Positions 8,097 through 17,246 of a stretch of DNA of 64,000 bases are shown here, one piece after another (within the stretch, counting starts at the first letter, position 1; each line of letters opens with the position of its first letter). A program made the translations under genes and the position numbers. Source of the stretch: Bizionia sp. M204 (lineage in GTDB: Bacteria; Bacteroidota; Bacteroidia; Flavobacteriales; Flavobacteriaceae). The notes under the pieces are model-generated. The model saw only the letters and a list, made by a program, of their open reading frames with translations. It made no database searches and was not told the origin of the DNA. Location: positions 2,283,001-2,347,000 of the forward strand of contig NZ_CP046242.1 in assembly GCF_023205095.1 (NCBI RefSeq). Direction: 5' to 3'.

Positions 8097-10289
8097 CTAT
8101 GGCAAAATTTTATCACCCAATGTTTGGTCAATAAAATTTGTCATTTTTTTATATAAATGTAAGCGGGTGTTGCCTCCGTAGATACCGTGATTTTTATCAG
8201 GATAAATCATCCACTCAAATTGTTTATCCGCTTGGATTAATGCTTCTACCATCCGCATAGTGTTTTGAACATGTACATTATCATCACCCGTTCCGTGAAT
8301 TAATAAAAAATCGCCTTTCAATTTATCCACGTGGTTTATGGGTGAGTTTTCATCATAACCACTTGGGTTTTCTTGCGGTGTTGTCATATAACGTTCTGTA
8401 TAAATAGAATCGTAAAAACGCCAGCTTGTTACAGGTGCTACAGCAATAGCCATTTTAAAAACATCATTCCCTTTAAATAACGCATTACTACTCATATATC
8501 CGCCATAACTCCAACCCCATATACCAATTCGAGACGCATCGATATACGATTCTGCACCTAACTTTTTAGCGGCATCTATCTGATCTTCTACTTCGTATTT
8601 CCCGAGTTCTTTTTGAGTTACTTTCTTAAATTCAGCCCCTTTGTATCCGGTGCCGCGTCCATCTACACAAGCAATGATATAGCCTTTTTGAGCTAAATAC
8701 TGATACCAATAATCATTAGCGTTATTCCAAGAATTAGAAACACTTTGAGAACCTGGACCCGAATATTGAAACATAAATAAGGGGTAGGATTTGCTTGCGT
8801 CAAAATTAGCAGGCTTAATCATCCACATATTCAAATCATTGCCGTTAATAGCAATTGTTGAAAATTCTTTTTTAGACATTTGGTATTCCTTCAACTTATT
8901 TTGAAGCGCTGTATTGTCTTTAATTAATTTAATTTGCTTACCATTCTTGGCGTTATTTAATGTGTAAACTGGTGCTGTAGTGGCACTTGAAAAGGTTTTT
9001 ATAAAATATGAAAAATCAGCACTAAAGGCAGCACTATTTGTTCCATCATTTGCCGATAATCGGGTTTTATCACGACCATTTAATTTAATAGAATAAACAT
9101 CGCGATTAATGGAACCATTTTCAGTTGACTGATAAAAAATAGTTTTATTCTTGGCATCAAAACCATAATAACTAGTGACTTCCCAATTCCCTTTAGTAAT
9201 TTGGTTGATTAGTTTCCCAGTTTCATCATAATGATAAATGTGGTTGTAGCCATCTTTTTCACTGGTCCAAATAAAACTATCATCCTCTATAAAGGTTAAG
9301 TTATCCGTTACATCCACATAGGCATTATCACGATCTTCCAACACTAAATTAGTTGTATTTGCTTTTGCGTTTACAAACCATAAATCCAATTCATCTTGAT
9401 GTCTGTTCATATATTGCGCACTTAAAACATCAGGATTATTGGTCCATGCTATTCGAGGAATATAAAAATCGGTATACGTTTTATTAACCTTTACTTCTTC
9501 TGTTTGTGAAGCCTTTAAATCATGAATATGCAATGATACTTTAGCATTTGCTTCACCAGCTTTTGGATACTTAAACACGTTTTGAGTTTGATATAAATCC
9601 TGTCCGTACACATCCATAGAAAATTCTGGCACATCCGTTTCATCAAAACGAATAAAAGCTATTTTATCGCTTCCTGCATTCCACTCAAAAGCTCGCACAA
9701 AGCCAAATTCTTCTTCATAAACCCAATCCGTGATTCCGTTTATAATTTTATTTTTTTCACCATCAAAAGTAATTTGTTGGGTATTTCCTGTTTTTAAATC
9801 TTTAACAAACAAATTATTATTGTAACCATAAGCTAATTTGGTTCCATCAGGCGAAAACGTTGGTTCTTGAATTTTTTCTTCAGCTACTAATTCTAATTGT
9901 TTTGTTTTGGTATCATATATAAAATATTTCCCAAGGGTTGAACGTCTAAAAATAGATTCAACGTCTGTAGCTAAGAGTATTTGACTTTCATCATCACTAA
10001 AGGTGTAATCTGTAAAATATTTTACCGCTTCTAAATTAGCAGAATTTACTAATGTTTTTTCCTTATTTAAGGTTTTATAATCATAAACATCTATGGTTGT
10101 AGAACCCGAAGTACGGTCAAAATTCAACACAGAATATTGCTGACCATTATTCATGGAGTGTAAAGCGTCCATGCGCTCGGTTCTAAAGGTACCAGACCAG
10201 ATGTCTTCAAGTGAAATTTTATTATTTTGAGCCGTAGAAAATAGGCTCGTTATAAAGCAAACTAACAGAAGTTGTTTTGTAAATCTCAT
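8097..10289 (-). CDS. Dipeptidyl peptidase IV (S9B serine peptidase)
   Basis: This 730-residue exported peptidase has a signal peptide (about residues 1-20), an N-terminal beta-propeller and a C-terminal alpha/beta-hydrolase domain. The catalytic triad is Ser594 in GWSYGG, Asp669 in GTGDDN and His701 in KNHG. The DWVYEEE stretch carries the paired Glu that hold the free N-terminus of the substrate in DPP IV. The enzyme removes X-Pro or X-Ala dipeptides in the periplasm, and the two POT transporters downstream could take these up. Confidence 0.93.
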   Translation of the reverse strand: MRFTKQLLLVCFITSLFSTAQNNKISLEDIWSGTFRTERMDALHSMNNGQQYSVLNFDRTSGSTTIDVYDYKTLNKEKTLVNSANLEAVKYFTDYTFSDDESQILLATDVESIFRRSTLGKYFIYDTKTKQLELVAEEKIQEPTFSPDGTKLAYGYNNNLFVKDLKTGNTQQITFDGEKNKIINGITDWVYEEEFGFVRAFEWNAGSDKIAFIRFDETDVPEFSMDVYGQDLYQTQNVFKYPKAGEANAKVSLHIHDLKASQTEEVKVNKTYTDFYIPRIAWTNNPDVLSAQYMNRHQDELDLWFVNAKANTTNLVLEDRDNAYVDVTDNLTFIEDDSFIWTSEKDGYNHIYHYDETGKLINQITKGNWEVTSYYGFDAKNKTIFYQSTENGSINRDVYSIKLNGRDKTRLSANDGTNSAAFSADFSYFIKTFSSATTAPVYTLNNAKNGKQIKLIKDNTALQNKLKEYQMSKKEFSTIAINGNDLNMWMIKPANFDASKSYPLFMFQYSGPGSQSVSNSWNNANDYWYQYLAQKGYIIACVDGRGTGYKGAEFKKVTQKELGKYEVEDQIDAAKKLGAESYIDASRIGIWGWSYGGYMSSNALFKGNDVFKMAIAVAPVTSWRFYDSIYTERYMTTPQENPSGYDENSPINHVDKLKGDFLLIHGTGDDNVHVQNTMRMVEALIQADKQFEWMIYPDKNHGIYGGNTRLHLYKKMTNFIDQTLGDKILP

Positions 10290-10426
10290 TAAAAATAATG
10301 TTATAGATAAATTAATGCCAAGTTTACTAAAAAATAAGCAAAAAACCGTATTTATTAACAGTTAAATAGCCTTGACATGCAGAACTCACACAATAATAGT
10401 ATCTTTACGTTTTGAAAAAAATCTAA

Positions 10427-11743
10427 ATGAATACACCCATATCAGGCTTTTCTAAATTCTCAAAATCCGAAAAAATCAATTGGATAGTTGACACTTATTT
10501 TACGAATTCAGAAGCTGCCAAAAAAACGCTAAAACAATATTGGAATTCAGACGAAAAGCTACAACAGCTTCACGATGAATTTATTGAAAACACCATTACC
10601 AATTATTATTTACCATTAGGCGTGGCACCAAACTTCCTTATTAACGGAAAATTACACACCATTCCTATGGCTATTGAGGAAAGTTCAGTAGTTGCAGCAG
10701 CAAGTAAAGCGGCTAAATTTTGGTTGGAGAGAGGTGGTTTTAAGGCAACCGTTTTATCAACTACTAAAATTGGTCAGGTGCATTTTATGTTTCCTGGAAA
10801 TCCAGAAACACTCCAATCATTTTTTGAACAGGTAAAATCTAAATTACTAGCAGACGCCAAATCCATTACTCAAAACATGGAAAAACGTGGTGGTGGTATT
10901 TTAGATATTGAACTCCGTAATAAAACATCCCATTTATCTGGCTATTACCAACTTCACGCAACGTTTGAAACCTTGGATGCCATGGGAGCAAATTTCATAA
11001 ATTCCTGTTTGGAGCAATTTGCAACAACTTTTAAACGTGAAGCTTTGCTCTATCCCGGTTTTAACGACGCTGAAAAGCAAATTGAAATCGTCATGAGTAT
11101 TCTCTCTAATTATGTTCCAAACTGTTTAGTGCGTGCGGAAGTATCTTGTCCTGTATACAATTTATCAGATGATAAAAATATTGATTCAGAAGCCTTTGCA
11201 CAAAAATTTATTCAAGCTGTTAAGATTGCCGAAATTGAACCGTATCGTGCGGTAACCCATAATAAAGGTATTATGAATGGTATTGATGCCGTTGTATTGG
11301 CAACTGGTAATGATTTTCGTGCTGTGGAAGCTGGTGTTCATGCGTATGCATCGCGCGATGGGCAGTACCGAAGTTTAACACATGCTAAAATTGAAAATGG
11401 CATATTTACCTTTTGGATGGAAATCCCTTTAGCATTAGGAACCGTTGGTGGACTTACAGGTTTACATCCTTTGGTGAAATTTGCCATGGAATTATTACAC
11501 AAACCTAACGCTCAAGAACTCATGCAAATAGTAGCTGTGGCTGGATTAGCACAGAATTTTGCCGCACTGCGGTCTTTAACAACAACAGGGATCCAGGAAG
11601 GACATATGAAAATGCATTTAATGAATATCTTAAATCAGTTTGATGCAACTCCAGATGAGAAAACACAGATAATCCATCATTTTAAAAACCATGTGGTAAC
11701 CCATAGCGCAGTAGTAGAAGCTATTAGTAATATACGAAAATAA
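10427..11743 (+). CDS. mvaA: Hydroxymethylglutaryl-CoA reductase, class II
   Basis: This 438-residue enzyme aligns by motif with class II (bacterial) HMG-CoA reductases: MAIEESS with the catalytic Glu, DAMGAN, HNKGIMNG with the catalytic Lys, GNDFRAVEAG with the Asp, and a His in the EGHMKMHL segment. It makes mevalonate, the committed step of the mevalonate route to isoprenoids. A GHMP kinase follows 40 bases later, and two more mevalonate-pathway genes lie at 55.7-57.8 kb. It is transcribed divergently from the DPP IV gene across 137 bases. Confidence 0.92.
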   Translation: MNTPISGFSKFSKSEKINWIVDTYFTNSEAAKKTLKQYWNSDEKLQQLHDEFIENTITNYYLPLGVAPNFLINGKLHTIPMAIEESSVVAAASKAAKFWLERGGFKATVLSTTKIGQVHFMFPGNPETLQSFFEQVKSKLLADAKSITQNMEKRGGGILDIELRNKTSHLSGYYQLHATFETLDAMGANFINSCLEQFATTFKREALLYPGFNDAEKQIEIVMSILSNYVPNCLVRAEVSCPVYNLSDDKNIDSEAFAQKFIQAVKIAEIEPYRAVTHNKGIMNGIDAVVLATGNDFRAVEAGVHAYASRDGQYRSLTHAKIENGIFTFWMEIPLALGTVGGLTGLHPLVKFAMELLHKPNAQELMQIVAVAGLAQNFAALRSLTTTGIQEGHMKMHLMNILNQFDATPDEKTQIIHHFKNHVVTHSAVVEAISNIRK

Positions 11744-11783
11744 GCGAAATTGAAATTGTCCTAAAAAAGATAAATCACAAAGC

Positions 11784-12686
11784 ATGACACGTTTTTATAG
11801 CAATGGTAAATTATTATTAACTGGCGAATACGTGGTTTTAGATGGTGCGCTTTCACTTGCTTTACCTACTAAATACGGGCAATCGTTATTTGTAAAACCT
11901 ATTGAAGCACATAGAATTCTGTGGAAAAGTAAAGATGAAAAAGGAAGGATTTGGTTTGAAGACAGCTTTACTATTTCTGAAAACCGCATCAATGGTAACA
12001 ACCGAAATAATCCTATTTCAGAGCGATTAATTCAGATTCTTCAAGAAACAAGAACTCTAAATCCAAAATTTTTAAATTCAGGTTATATTGTTGAAAGCCA
12101 CTTAACATTCTCAAGAAATTGGGGACTTGGCTCTTCTTCTACCTTACTGAATAATATAGCCAATTGGGCCCAAGTAAATCCATATCAACTATTGGATAAA
12201 ACCTTTGGAGGCAGTGGTTATGATATAGCTTGTGCACAGAATGACACAGCCATAACCTATCAATTACAGAATAAAAACAGGGACGTAAACCCCGTTCAGT
12301 TTAATCCAACATTTAAGGAACATTTGTATTTTGTGTATTTAAACCAAAAGCAAAACAGTCGGGATGGTATAGCTAATTACAGGCAAGCAGCTAAAAGCAA
12401 TTCAAATGCTATTTTAGAAATAAATACGATTACCAATCAGATGATTGTTTGTGAAACCATTTCAGAATTCAATCTACTATTGAATACTCATGAAGAAATT
12501 ATTTCTAAACTAATTCAACAACCAACCGTTAAAGCGCGTTTGTTTTCAGACTTTCCTGGCGCATTAAAAAGCCTTGGTGCTTGGGGTGGCGATTTTATTT
12601 TGGTGTCTTCTACTGAAAATCCTGAACCCTATTTTAAGGCGAAAGGCTTTCAGACAATTATTAAGTATCAAGATTTGATTTTATAA
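11784..12686 (+). CDS. GHMP kinase (GYDIA type), probably mevalonate pathway
   Basis: This 300-residue small-molecule kinase has an N-terminal GKLLLTGEY substrate motif, the ATP-binding GLGSSSTLLNNIA (about residues 115-127) and a GGSGYDIACA motif. The last gives the GYDIA name used for this Bacteroidota group. It is coupled to HMG-CoA reductase. Because an apparently complete mevalonate kinase and a decarboxylase occur elsewhere in the window but no phosphomevalonate kinase does, I infer it may phosphorylate phosphomevalonate. Its substrate is not established by the sequence. Confidence 0.8.
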   Translation: MTRFYSNGKLLLTGEYVVLDGALSLALPTKYGQSLFVKPIEAHRILWKSKDEKGRIWFEDSFTISENRINGNNRNNPISERLIQILQETRTLNPKFLNSGYIVESHLTFSRNWGLGSSSTLLNNIANWAQVNPYQLLDKTFGGSGYDIACAQNDTAITYQLQNKNRDVNPVQFNPTFKEHLYFVYLNQKQNSRDGIANYRQAAKSNSNAILEINTITNQMIVCETISEFNLLLNTHEEIISKLIQQPTVKARLFSDFPGALKSLGAWGGDFILVSSTENPEPYFKAKGFQTIIKYQDLIL

Positions 12687-12825
12687 TTAAATCAGTATTC
12701 ACAAAGCGCTTTACATTCAAATTTATTTTTTAAAGGACTATAGGTAACTGAAACCTGTGCAGTTTGATGAGTAACATGAATATGATGCTTCTAAAATATC
12801 ACAACGAGATTCTATATAAAAACAA

Positions 12826-12854
12826 AAAAGGCTTTACAATGTGTAAAGCCTTTT
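12826..12854. terminator. Bidirectional terminator between convergent genes
   Basis: A 13-base perfect stem (AAAAGGCTTTACA / TGTAAAGCCTTTT) with a 3-base loop has As before it and Ts after it, so it can work in both directions. It sits between the GHMP kinase and ppiD. The rest of the gap (12687-12825) shows no gene. Confidence 0.8.
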
Positions 12855-12877
12855 CGTTTTATAAAAATACAGCTAAA

Positions 12878-15001
12878 TTATTGTACCGTTTTAGCTCTAT
12901 TATCTTCAATTTCAGAAGCCTCCTTAAGCGCAGGGTATAATTTAGAATTTACTGAATTAACTTTAGATACTTGCACTTGATTGGCAAGTCCTTGGTAATT
13001 TTCTAATTCTGCAGCTGGCGTTAGTTTTTCAACGCGAACCATATACATCCCTTTTTCACCTTCAATTAATTTAGACGTTTCACCCTCTTTCATTCCAAAA
13101 GCATAACCAACAACTTTTGGCTCATTTCCTGCTCCTGAAATAGTTGGTGTTTTCATATTAATTGCTAATGCCGAACGTACTGATGTGTTTTCAGCTTTTG
13201 CTAAATCTTCTAATGTTGTTGCAGAAACTCTACTTCTAATTTGCTCTGCTTTCTTTTGCTTACGAATTGCTGGTAAGGCTGTAACTGAAGCGTCTTCAGA
13301 TTTCATTAAACCTGCTTTATTTTTAGCTACTAACTGAACAATTGCATAACCACCTGGCACATTGAAACGCTTGTAATCTCCTACTTCCGTAGCTTCCTCA
13401 AAAGCCCAGCGTGTAATAGCACGTTGGTTTCCTAATCCTGGAATGGTTTCGTCTAATACTTTAATGGTATTTACTGGACGAACCACATAATCTTGTTCTT
13501 TTGCTAAATCAGCGAAATCACCTTTTTCTAAACTAATTTCGAAATTTGATGCTTTTCTAAATACATCGTTCACTGTTTGTTCAGATGGCTCAATTTTTCT
13601 AGCAATTGTTCCTATTTTAACAGCACGTTGTTTGTTTTTCTGGCCTAATATTTCAATGACGTGGAAACCGAAATCCGATTTCACAACACCAATAGATCCT
13701 TCTTCATTTTCGAAAGTAAAATCTCTGAATTCAGGAACCATAGCATTGTAAGTAAACCAATCTAAAACTCCTTCTTTTTCATTACTTACTGTATCAGCAG
13801 AAAAATCTAACAATGATACAAACTTATCCTTATCTGCTTTTATAACCGCCATTAAACTATCAGCTGTTTTTTTAGCTTCAACTTCTGTTTGTGTAGTTGT
13901 TTCAGTTTGCGAACGAGATCCTACAAAAGGAATTAAAATATGTCTGGCTTTAACCGAATCCGGCAATTGGGTTACGGCTATCATTTTAGTTAATTTAACT
14001 AAACCATTATCTTTATAAGGCCCGTAAACATCACCAACGTTTAAATTGAAAATATCTTCTGCAACGGCTTCAGGTAAAGCTGACTTTAAAATAAAACGAT
14101 TATCAAACTTCACTTCAGAATTTGCAATAAAGTTGATGTAGTTCTCATTGTTTTTAACTTTTGAGAATGCTTGAATTGTATCTGTTCTCCCATTTACAAA
14201 TTCAGCACGATCTGTTTTGTACTTGGAAATTTCATTTTCTAATTCCTGAATATCTTCTACAGATGCTTCTTCTTTAAATTGAACATACTGTAAATCTCTA
14301 GATTCTTCTACTTCGTATTGATTTCTGTGATTTTTCATGTACGTTTCAATTTCTGCTTTAGAAACTGTAATTGTACTATCTGCTATTGAAGAAAAAGGAA
14401 CTTGAACAAATTTAATATCGGCATTATCTCCTTCTAATTTGTGTTGTAATTTACCTTCAGCAAGCGTTCCAATCATACCAGCTTTAACCATGTTAAAGTA
14501 GTTTTGTTGCAATGCATTTACAGAAATAGAATTTTCATAGTCAATCCATTGTTGATATGCTGCGGCAGACGTTGCTTTTAAATTAGCAATGTATTCTGTT
14601 AGTTTATTATCATCAAACAGTCCAGCTTCATTTTGAAAATCTGGATTTGAGGCCAAATTAGTACGTAAAATATCACGCATTTGATCTCTTTCAACAGTTA
14701 TTCCTAATTTTTCAAATTGGTTTTCCAGTACAGCATTACGAACCTCTTGTTCCCAAACACGGTTCATTATTTGCGTTTGTGTAGCTTGACCACCCATTTG
14801 TTGAGTTGCATTTTCTACTTTCATTAAAAAATCCTCACGTGTAATATCTTTACCATTTATGGTAGCAACAATGTTTTGAGATTTTGCTGAAAGCGCATCA
14901 CTGTTTCTGAATAAATCTGATAATACGAATGAAAATAATGCTAATGCAATTATTAATATCAGGAATAGTGAGCGTTGTCTAATTTTATTTAAAACTGCCA
15001 T
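12878..15001 (-). CDS. PpiD-like membrane-anchored peptidyl-prolyl isomerase
   Basis: This 707-residue protein has one N-terminal membrane anchor (about residues 10-30), a SurA_N-like chaperone domain and parvulin-type rotamase segments (the first near VKARHILIP, about residue 350). The architecture is that of PpiD, a periplasmic chaperone/isomerase tethered to the inner membrane that helps outer-membrane proteins fold. It is the last gene of a same-strand envelope block, 99 bases after the CorC-like gene. Confidence 0.85.
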   Translation of the reverse strand: MAVLNKIRQRSLFLILIIALALFSFVLSDLFRNSDALSAKSQNIVATINGKDITREDFLMKVENATQQMGGQATQTQIMNRVWEQEVRNAVLENQFEKLGITVERDQMRDILRTNLASNPDFQNEAGLFDDNKLTEYIANLKATSAAAYQQWIDYENSISVNALQQNYFNMVKAGMIGTLAEGKLQHKLEGDNADIKFVQVPFSSIADSTITVSKAEIETYMKNHRNQYEVEESRDLQYVQFKEEASVEDIQELENEISKYKTDRAEFVNGRTDTIQAFSKVKNNENYINFIANSEVKFDNRFILKSALPEAVAEDIFNLNVGDVYGPYKDNGLVKLTKMIAVTQLPDSVKARHILIPFVGSRSQTETTTQTEVEAKKTADSLMAVIKADKDKFVSLLDFSADTVSNEKEGVLDWFTYNAMVPEFRDFTFENEEGSIGVVKSDFGFHVIEILGQKNKQRAVKIGTIARKIEPSEQTVNDVFRKASNFEISLEKGDFADLAKEQDYVVRPVNTIKVLDETIPGLGNQRAITRWAFEEATEVGDYKRFNVPGGYAIVQLVAKNKAGLMKSEDASVTALPAIRKQKKAEQIRSRVSATTLEDLAKAENTSVRSALAINMKTPTISGAGNEPKVVGYAFGMKEGETSKLIEGEKGMYMVRVEKLTPAAELENYQGLANQVQVSKVNSVNSKLYPALKEASEIEDNRAKTVQ

Positions 15002-15100
15002 CTGTCATTTAAATTTTTTACGATATAGTGCGCGAAAATACCATTTTCTATTTAATAATAAAAGGAGAATTTCGCATTAATTATTTTAATTGTCGGGAAA

Positions 15101-16399
15101 TTAGTCTTCTTCAAGAATTTTAAGTTTGACTAAATCGATTTTTGTGTTAGAAACTTCTAAAATAGTAAACTGAAAGTCTTCCATTATAACCACTTCATCT
15201 TTCTCTGGAATACCTTCGGTAAAATCTACAATTAAACCTCCTAAAGTCTCGTAGTTCTCACTATCTGGGAGATTAATTTTATAAGTTTCATTCAGGTAAT
15301 CCACCTCAAATCTTGCCGAAAAAATATAGTTTTCGTCATCAATTTTCTCTTCTGTTAATACAACGGTATCGTGTTCGTCTTCAATTTCTCCAAAGAGTTC
15401 TTCAACAATGTCTTCAACGGTCATAATTCCAGAGGTACCACCATATTCATCCAAAACAACAGCAATACTCTTACGTTTTTTAATTAAAACACTTAAAACA
15501 TCTTTAATCAACATGGTTTCTGGCACAAATTCAACAGGCCTTATTATGGATTTAAGTGTTTTTGGTTTTTTAAATAGTTCAAAAGAATGGGCATATCCTA
15601 TTATTTCATCAATGTTCCCTTTATAAACTAGTATTTTTGTAATTCCTGTATCGGTAAATTTCCCGTTAATAGTTTTCAGTGATTCAGTAACATCAACCGC
15701 AATAATCTCTGTTCTAGGCACCATGACTTCGCGTGCTTTTACTTCCGAAAACTCCAAAGCATTTTGAAATATTTGAATCTCGGTATCCACATCATCATGC
15801 GGTTCTGCCGATTCCATTTGCTCACTAATATAATGACCGAGTTCTATTTTGGTAAATGCCAGTTGTACTTGATCACCTTCAGTTTTAAAGAATTTTTTAA
15901 GAACAAAATCGGTTATCCAAATAATAAAATCGCTTATCCATGAAAATAGCACATAAAATATATAAGCTGGTATTGCCAATAATTTAAGCAAGGAATTGGC
16001 ATAAATTTGGAAAAATACTTTCGGCAAAAATTCTGCTGTAATTAATATAATAAGGGTTGAAATAACCGTTTGGGTTAGCAGACTAAAATCTACCAATAAG
16101 TAATTTAAAATAGCGGAATTGGAATTAGACAGTGCTAGCATATCTTGAAACCATGCCACCAACAAATCACCCATAAAAAACCCGTAAACTACCAAAGCAA
16201 TATTATTACCAATAAGCATGGTAGCAATAAACTTGGAAGGTTTTACCGTTAATTTAGATAATATTTTAGCCAGTAATCCACTTTGCTTTTTTTCAATTTC
16301 AATGTGAATTTTATTAGAAGACACATAGGCAATTTCCATACCTGAAAAGAAGGCAGAAAGGATTAAGGATGCAATTATAATAATGACATCTGGATTCAT
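15101..16399 (-). CDS. CNNM/CorC-family transporter (hemolysin-like)
   Basis: This 432-residue protein has a DUF21/CNNM membrane domain (about residues 1-175, starting with LSAFFSGMEIAYVSS), a pair of CBS domains (about residues 205-325, with the conserved REVMVPRTEI and LDEYGGTSGIMTVEDIVEEL) and a C-terminal CorC_HlyC domain. Family members are linked to Mg2+ or Co2+ efflux. In gliding Flavobacteria a relative is GldE, but I see no gliding partner here, so I leave the symbol empty. It starts 3 bases after the small membrane protein gene. Confidence 0.88.
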   Translation of the reverse strand: MNPDVIIIIASLILSAFFSGMEIAYVSSNKIHIEIEKKQSGLLAKILSKLTVKPSKFIATMLIGNNIALVVYGFFMGDLLVAWFQDMLALSNSNSAILNYLLVDFSLLTQTVISTLIILITAEFLPKVFFQIYANSLLKLLAIPAYIFYVLFSWISDFIIWITDFVLKKFFKTEGDQVQLAFTKIELGHYISEQMESAEPHDDVDTEIQIFQNALEFSEVKAREVMVPRTEIIAVDVTESLKTINGKFTDTGITKILVYKGNIDEIIGYAHSFELFKKPKTLKSIIRPVEFVPETMLIKDVLSVLIKKRKSIAVVLDEYGGTSGIMTVEDIVEELFGEIEDEHDTVVLTEEKIDDENYIFSARFEVDYLNETYKINLPDSENYETLGGLIVDFTEGIPEKDEVVIMEDFQFTILEVSNTKIDLVKLKILEED

Positions 16400-16402
16400 A
16401 GG

Positions 16403-16594
16403 CTATTTGCGGTCTCTTTCTTCAAAGCGTTTATTGAATTTTTTTCTAAAGAAAAACATAAAAATAGCGGCAGCGGCTAATAGAATGGATGCATAATCTA
16501 TGTACTCATTTTCCATATATTTTTGCGCAGCTACATAAATAAATAGAATAGCAAAAATTAAATAGGCGTACTGAAAAAATTTAAAGATTTTCAT
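16403..16594 (-). CDS. Small two-span membrane protein
   Basis: This 63-residue protein has two hydrophobic stretches (about residues 8-24 and 33-49) and a basic tail (RKKFNKRFEERDRK). It is not recognised by motif. The 3-base gap to the CorC-like gene suggests they are translated from one message. A terminator 45 bases upstream separates it from lptC. Confidence 0.7.
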   Translation of the reverse strand: MKIFKFFQYAYLIFAILFIYVAAQKYMENEYIDYASILLAAAAIFMFFFRKKFNKRFEERDRK

Positions 16595-16638
16595 CTTGAT
16601 AGGTTTGAATTGTTTATTAAAAACAAAGGTAAATAAAA

Positions 16639-16669
16639 AAACCTCATGCGTTTATAATTCATGAGGTTT
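16639..16669 (-). terminator. Terminator of the coaX-lptC operon
   Basis: Ten-base arms AAACCTCATG and CATGAGGTTT with an 11-base loop lie 23 bases past the lptC stop. On the minus strand the hairpin runs into a T-rich stretch. Confidence 0.75.
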
Positions 16670-16691
16670 CCGTTATATATTTAATAATTTG

Positions 16692-17246
16692 CTATTCGTC
16701 TACATTAATTAGACCATCAATTTCAAGCACTTGGGCTTTTGTGAACTTTACATCCGAATCAAACCCCTTACCATTTATAATGTCTGATCCAGTTCTAAAT
16801 GTTACGGGTTGATTTGTAAACATCCACTCTCTATTCTGATCATAGTACAATTGGTCAGCATATAATGTGTCGTTTTTATAAGACGCCAATACCACGTTCC
16901 CTTGCATATCAATCAGCCCCGTTTTATCATAAACAATGGCATAATCTGCTGTAATGGTACTTTTCTGATTGTTTTCGTCAAACAAATCCAATTCAACCGC
17001 ATCTGGAAATTCTGAAAAGGGAAAATCTCTATTAGAAAAGTCTAACATTTTAGGACTGCGTAAAAGGGCTGTTACACGACCGGAATCTGTATACTTCAAA
17101 TTCATGTTTTCGGCAATACCAATGGGTGCATTTTCCGAAATACCAATTTTTTTAACGTCCTCAAAATTATTTTTGCAAGAAAAAACCATAGTCAAAGCAA
17201 TAGCTAAGACTATGGTTTTATGTATATGTTTTATTAAAACAGTCAT
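16692..17246 (-). CDS. lptC: LPS export protein LptC
   Basis: This 184-residue lipoprotein has lipobox VFSC with Cys24. The mature part repeats the short beta-strand pattern of the LptC/OstA fold (for example ITADYAIVYDKTG and MQGNVVLAS). LptC passes lipopolysaccharide from the inner-membrane ABC transporter to the periplasmic bridge. The start codon overlaps the preceding TPR gene's stop by one base (TAATG), so the two are translationally coupled. Confidence 0.85.
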   Translation of the reverse strand: MTVLIKHIHKTIVLAIALTMVFSCKNNFEDVKKIGISENAPIGIAENMNLKYTDSGRVTALLRSPKMLDFSNRDFPFSEFPDAVELDLFDENNQKSTITADYAIVYDKTGLIDMQGNVVLASYKNDTLYADQLYYDQNREWMFTNQPVTFRTGSDIINGKGFDSDVKFTKAQVLEIDGLINVDE

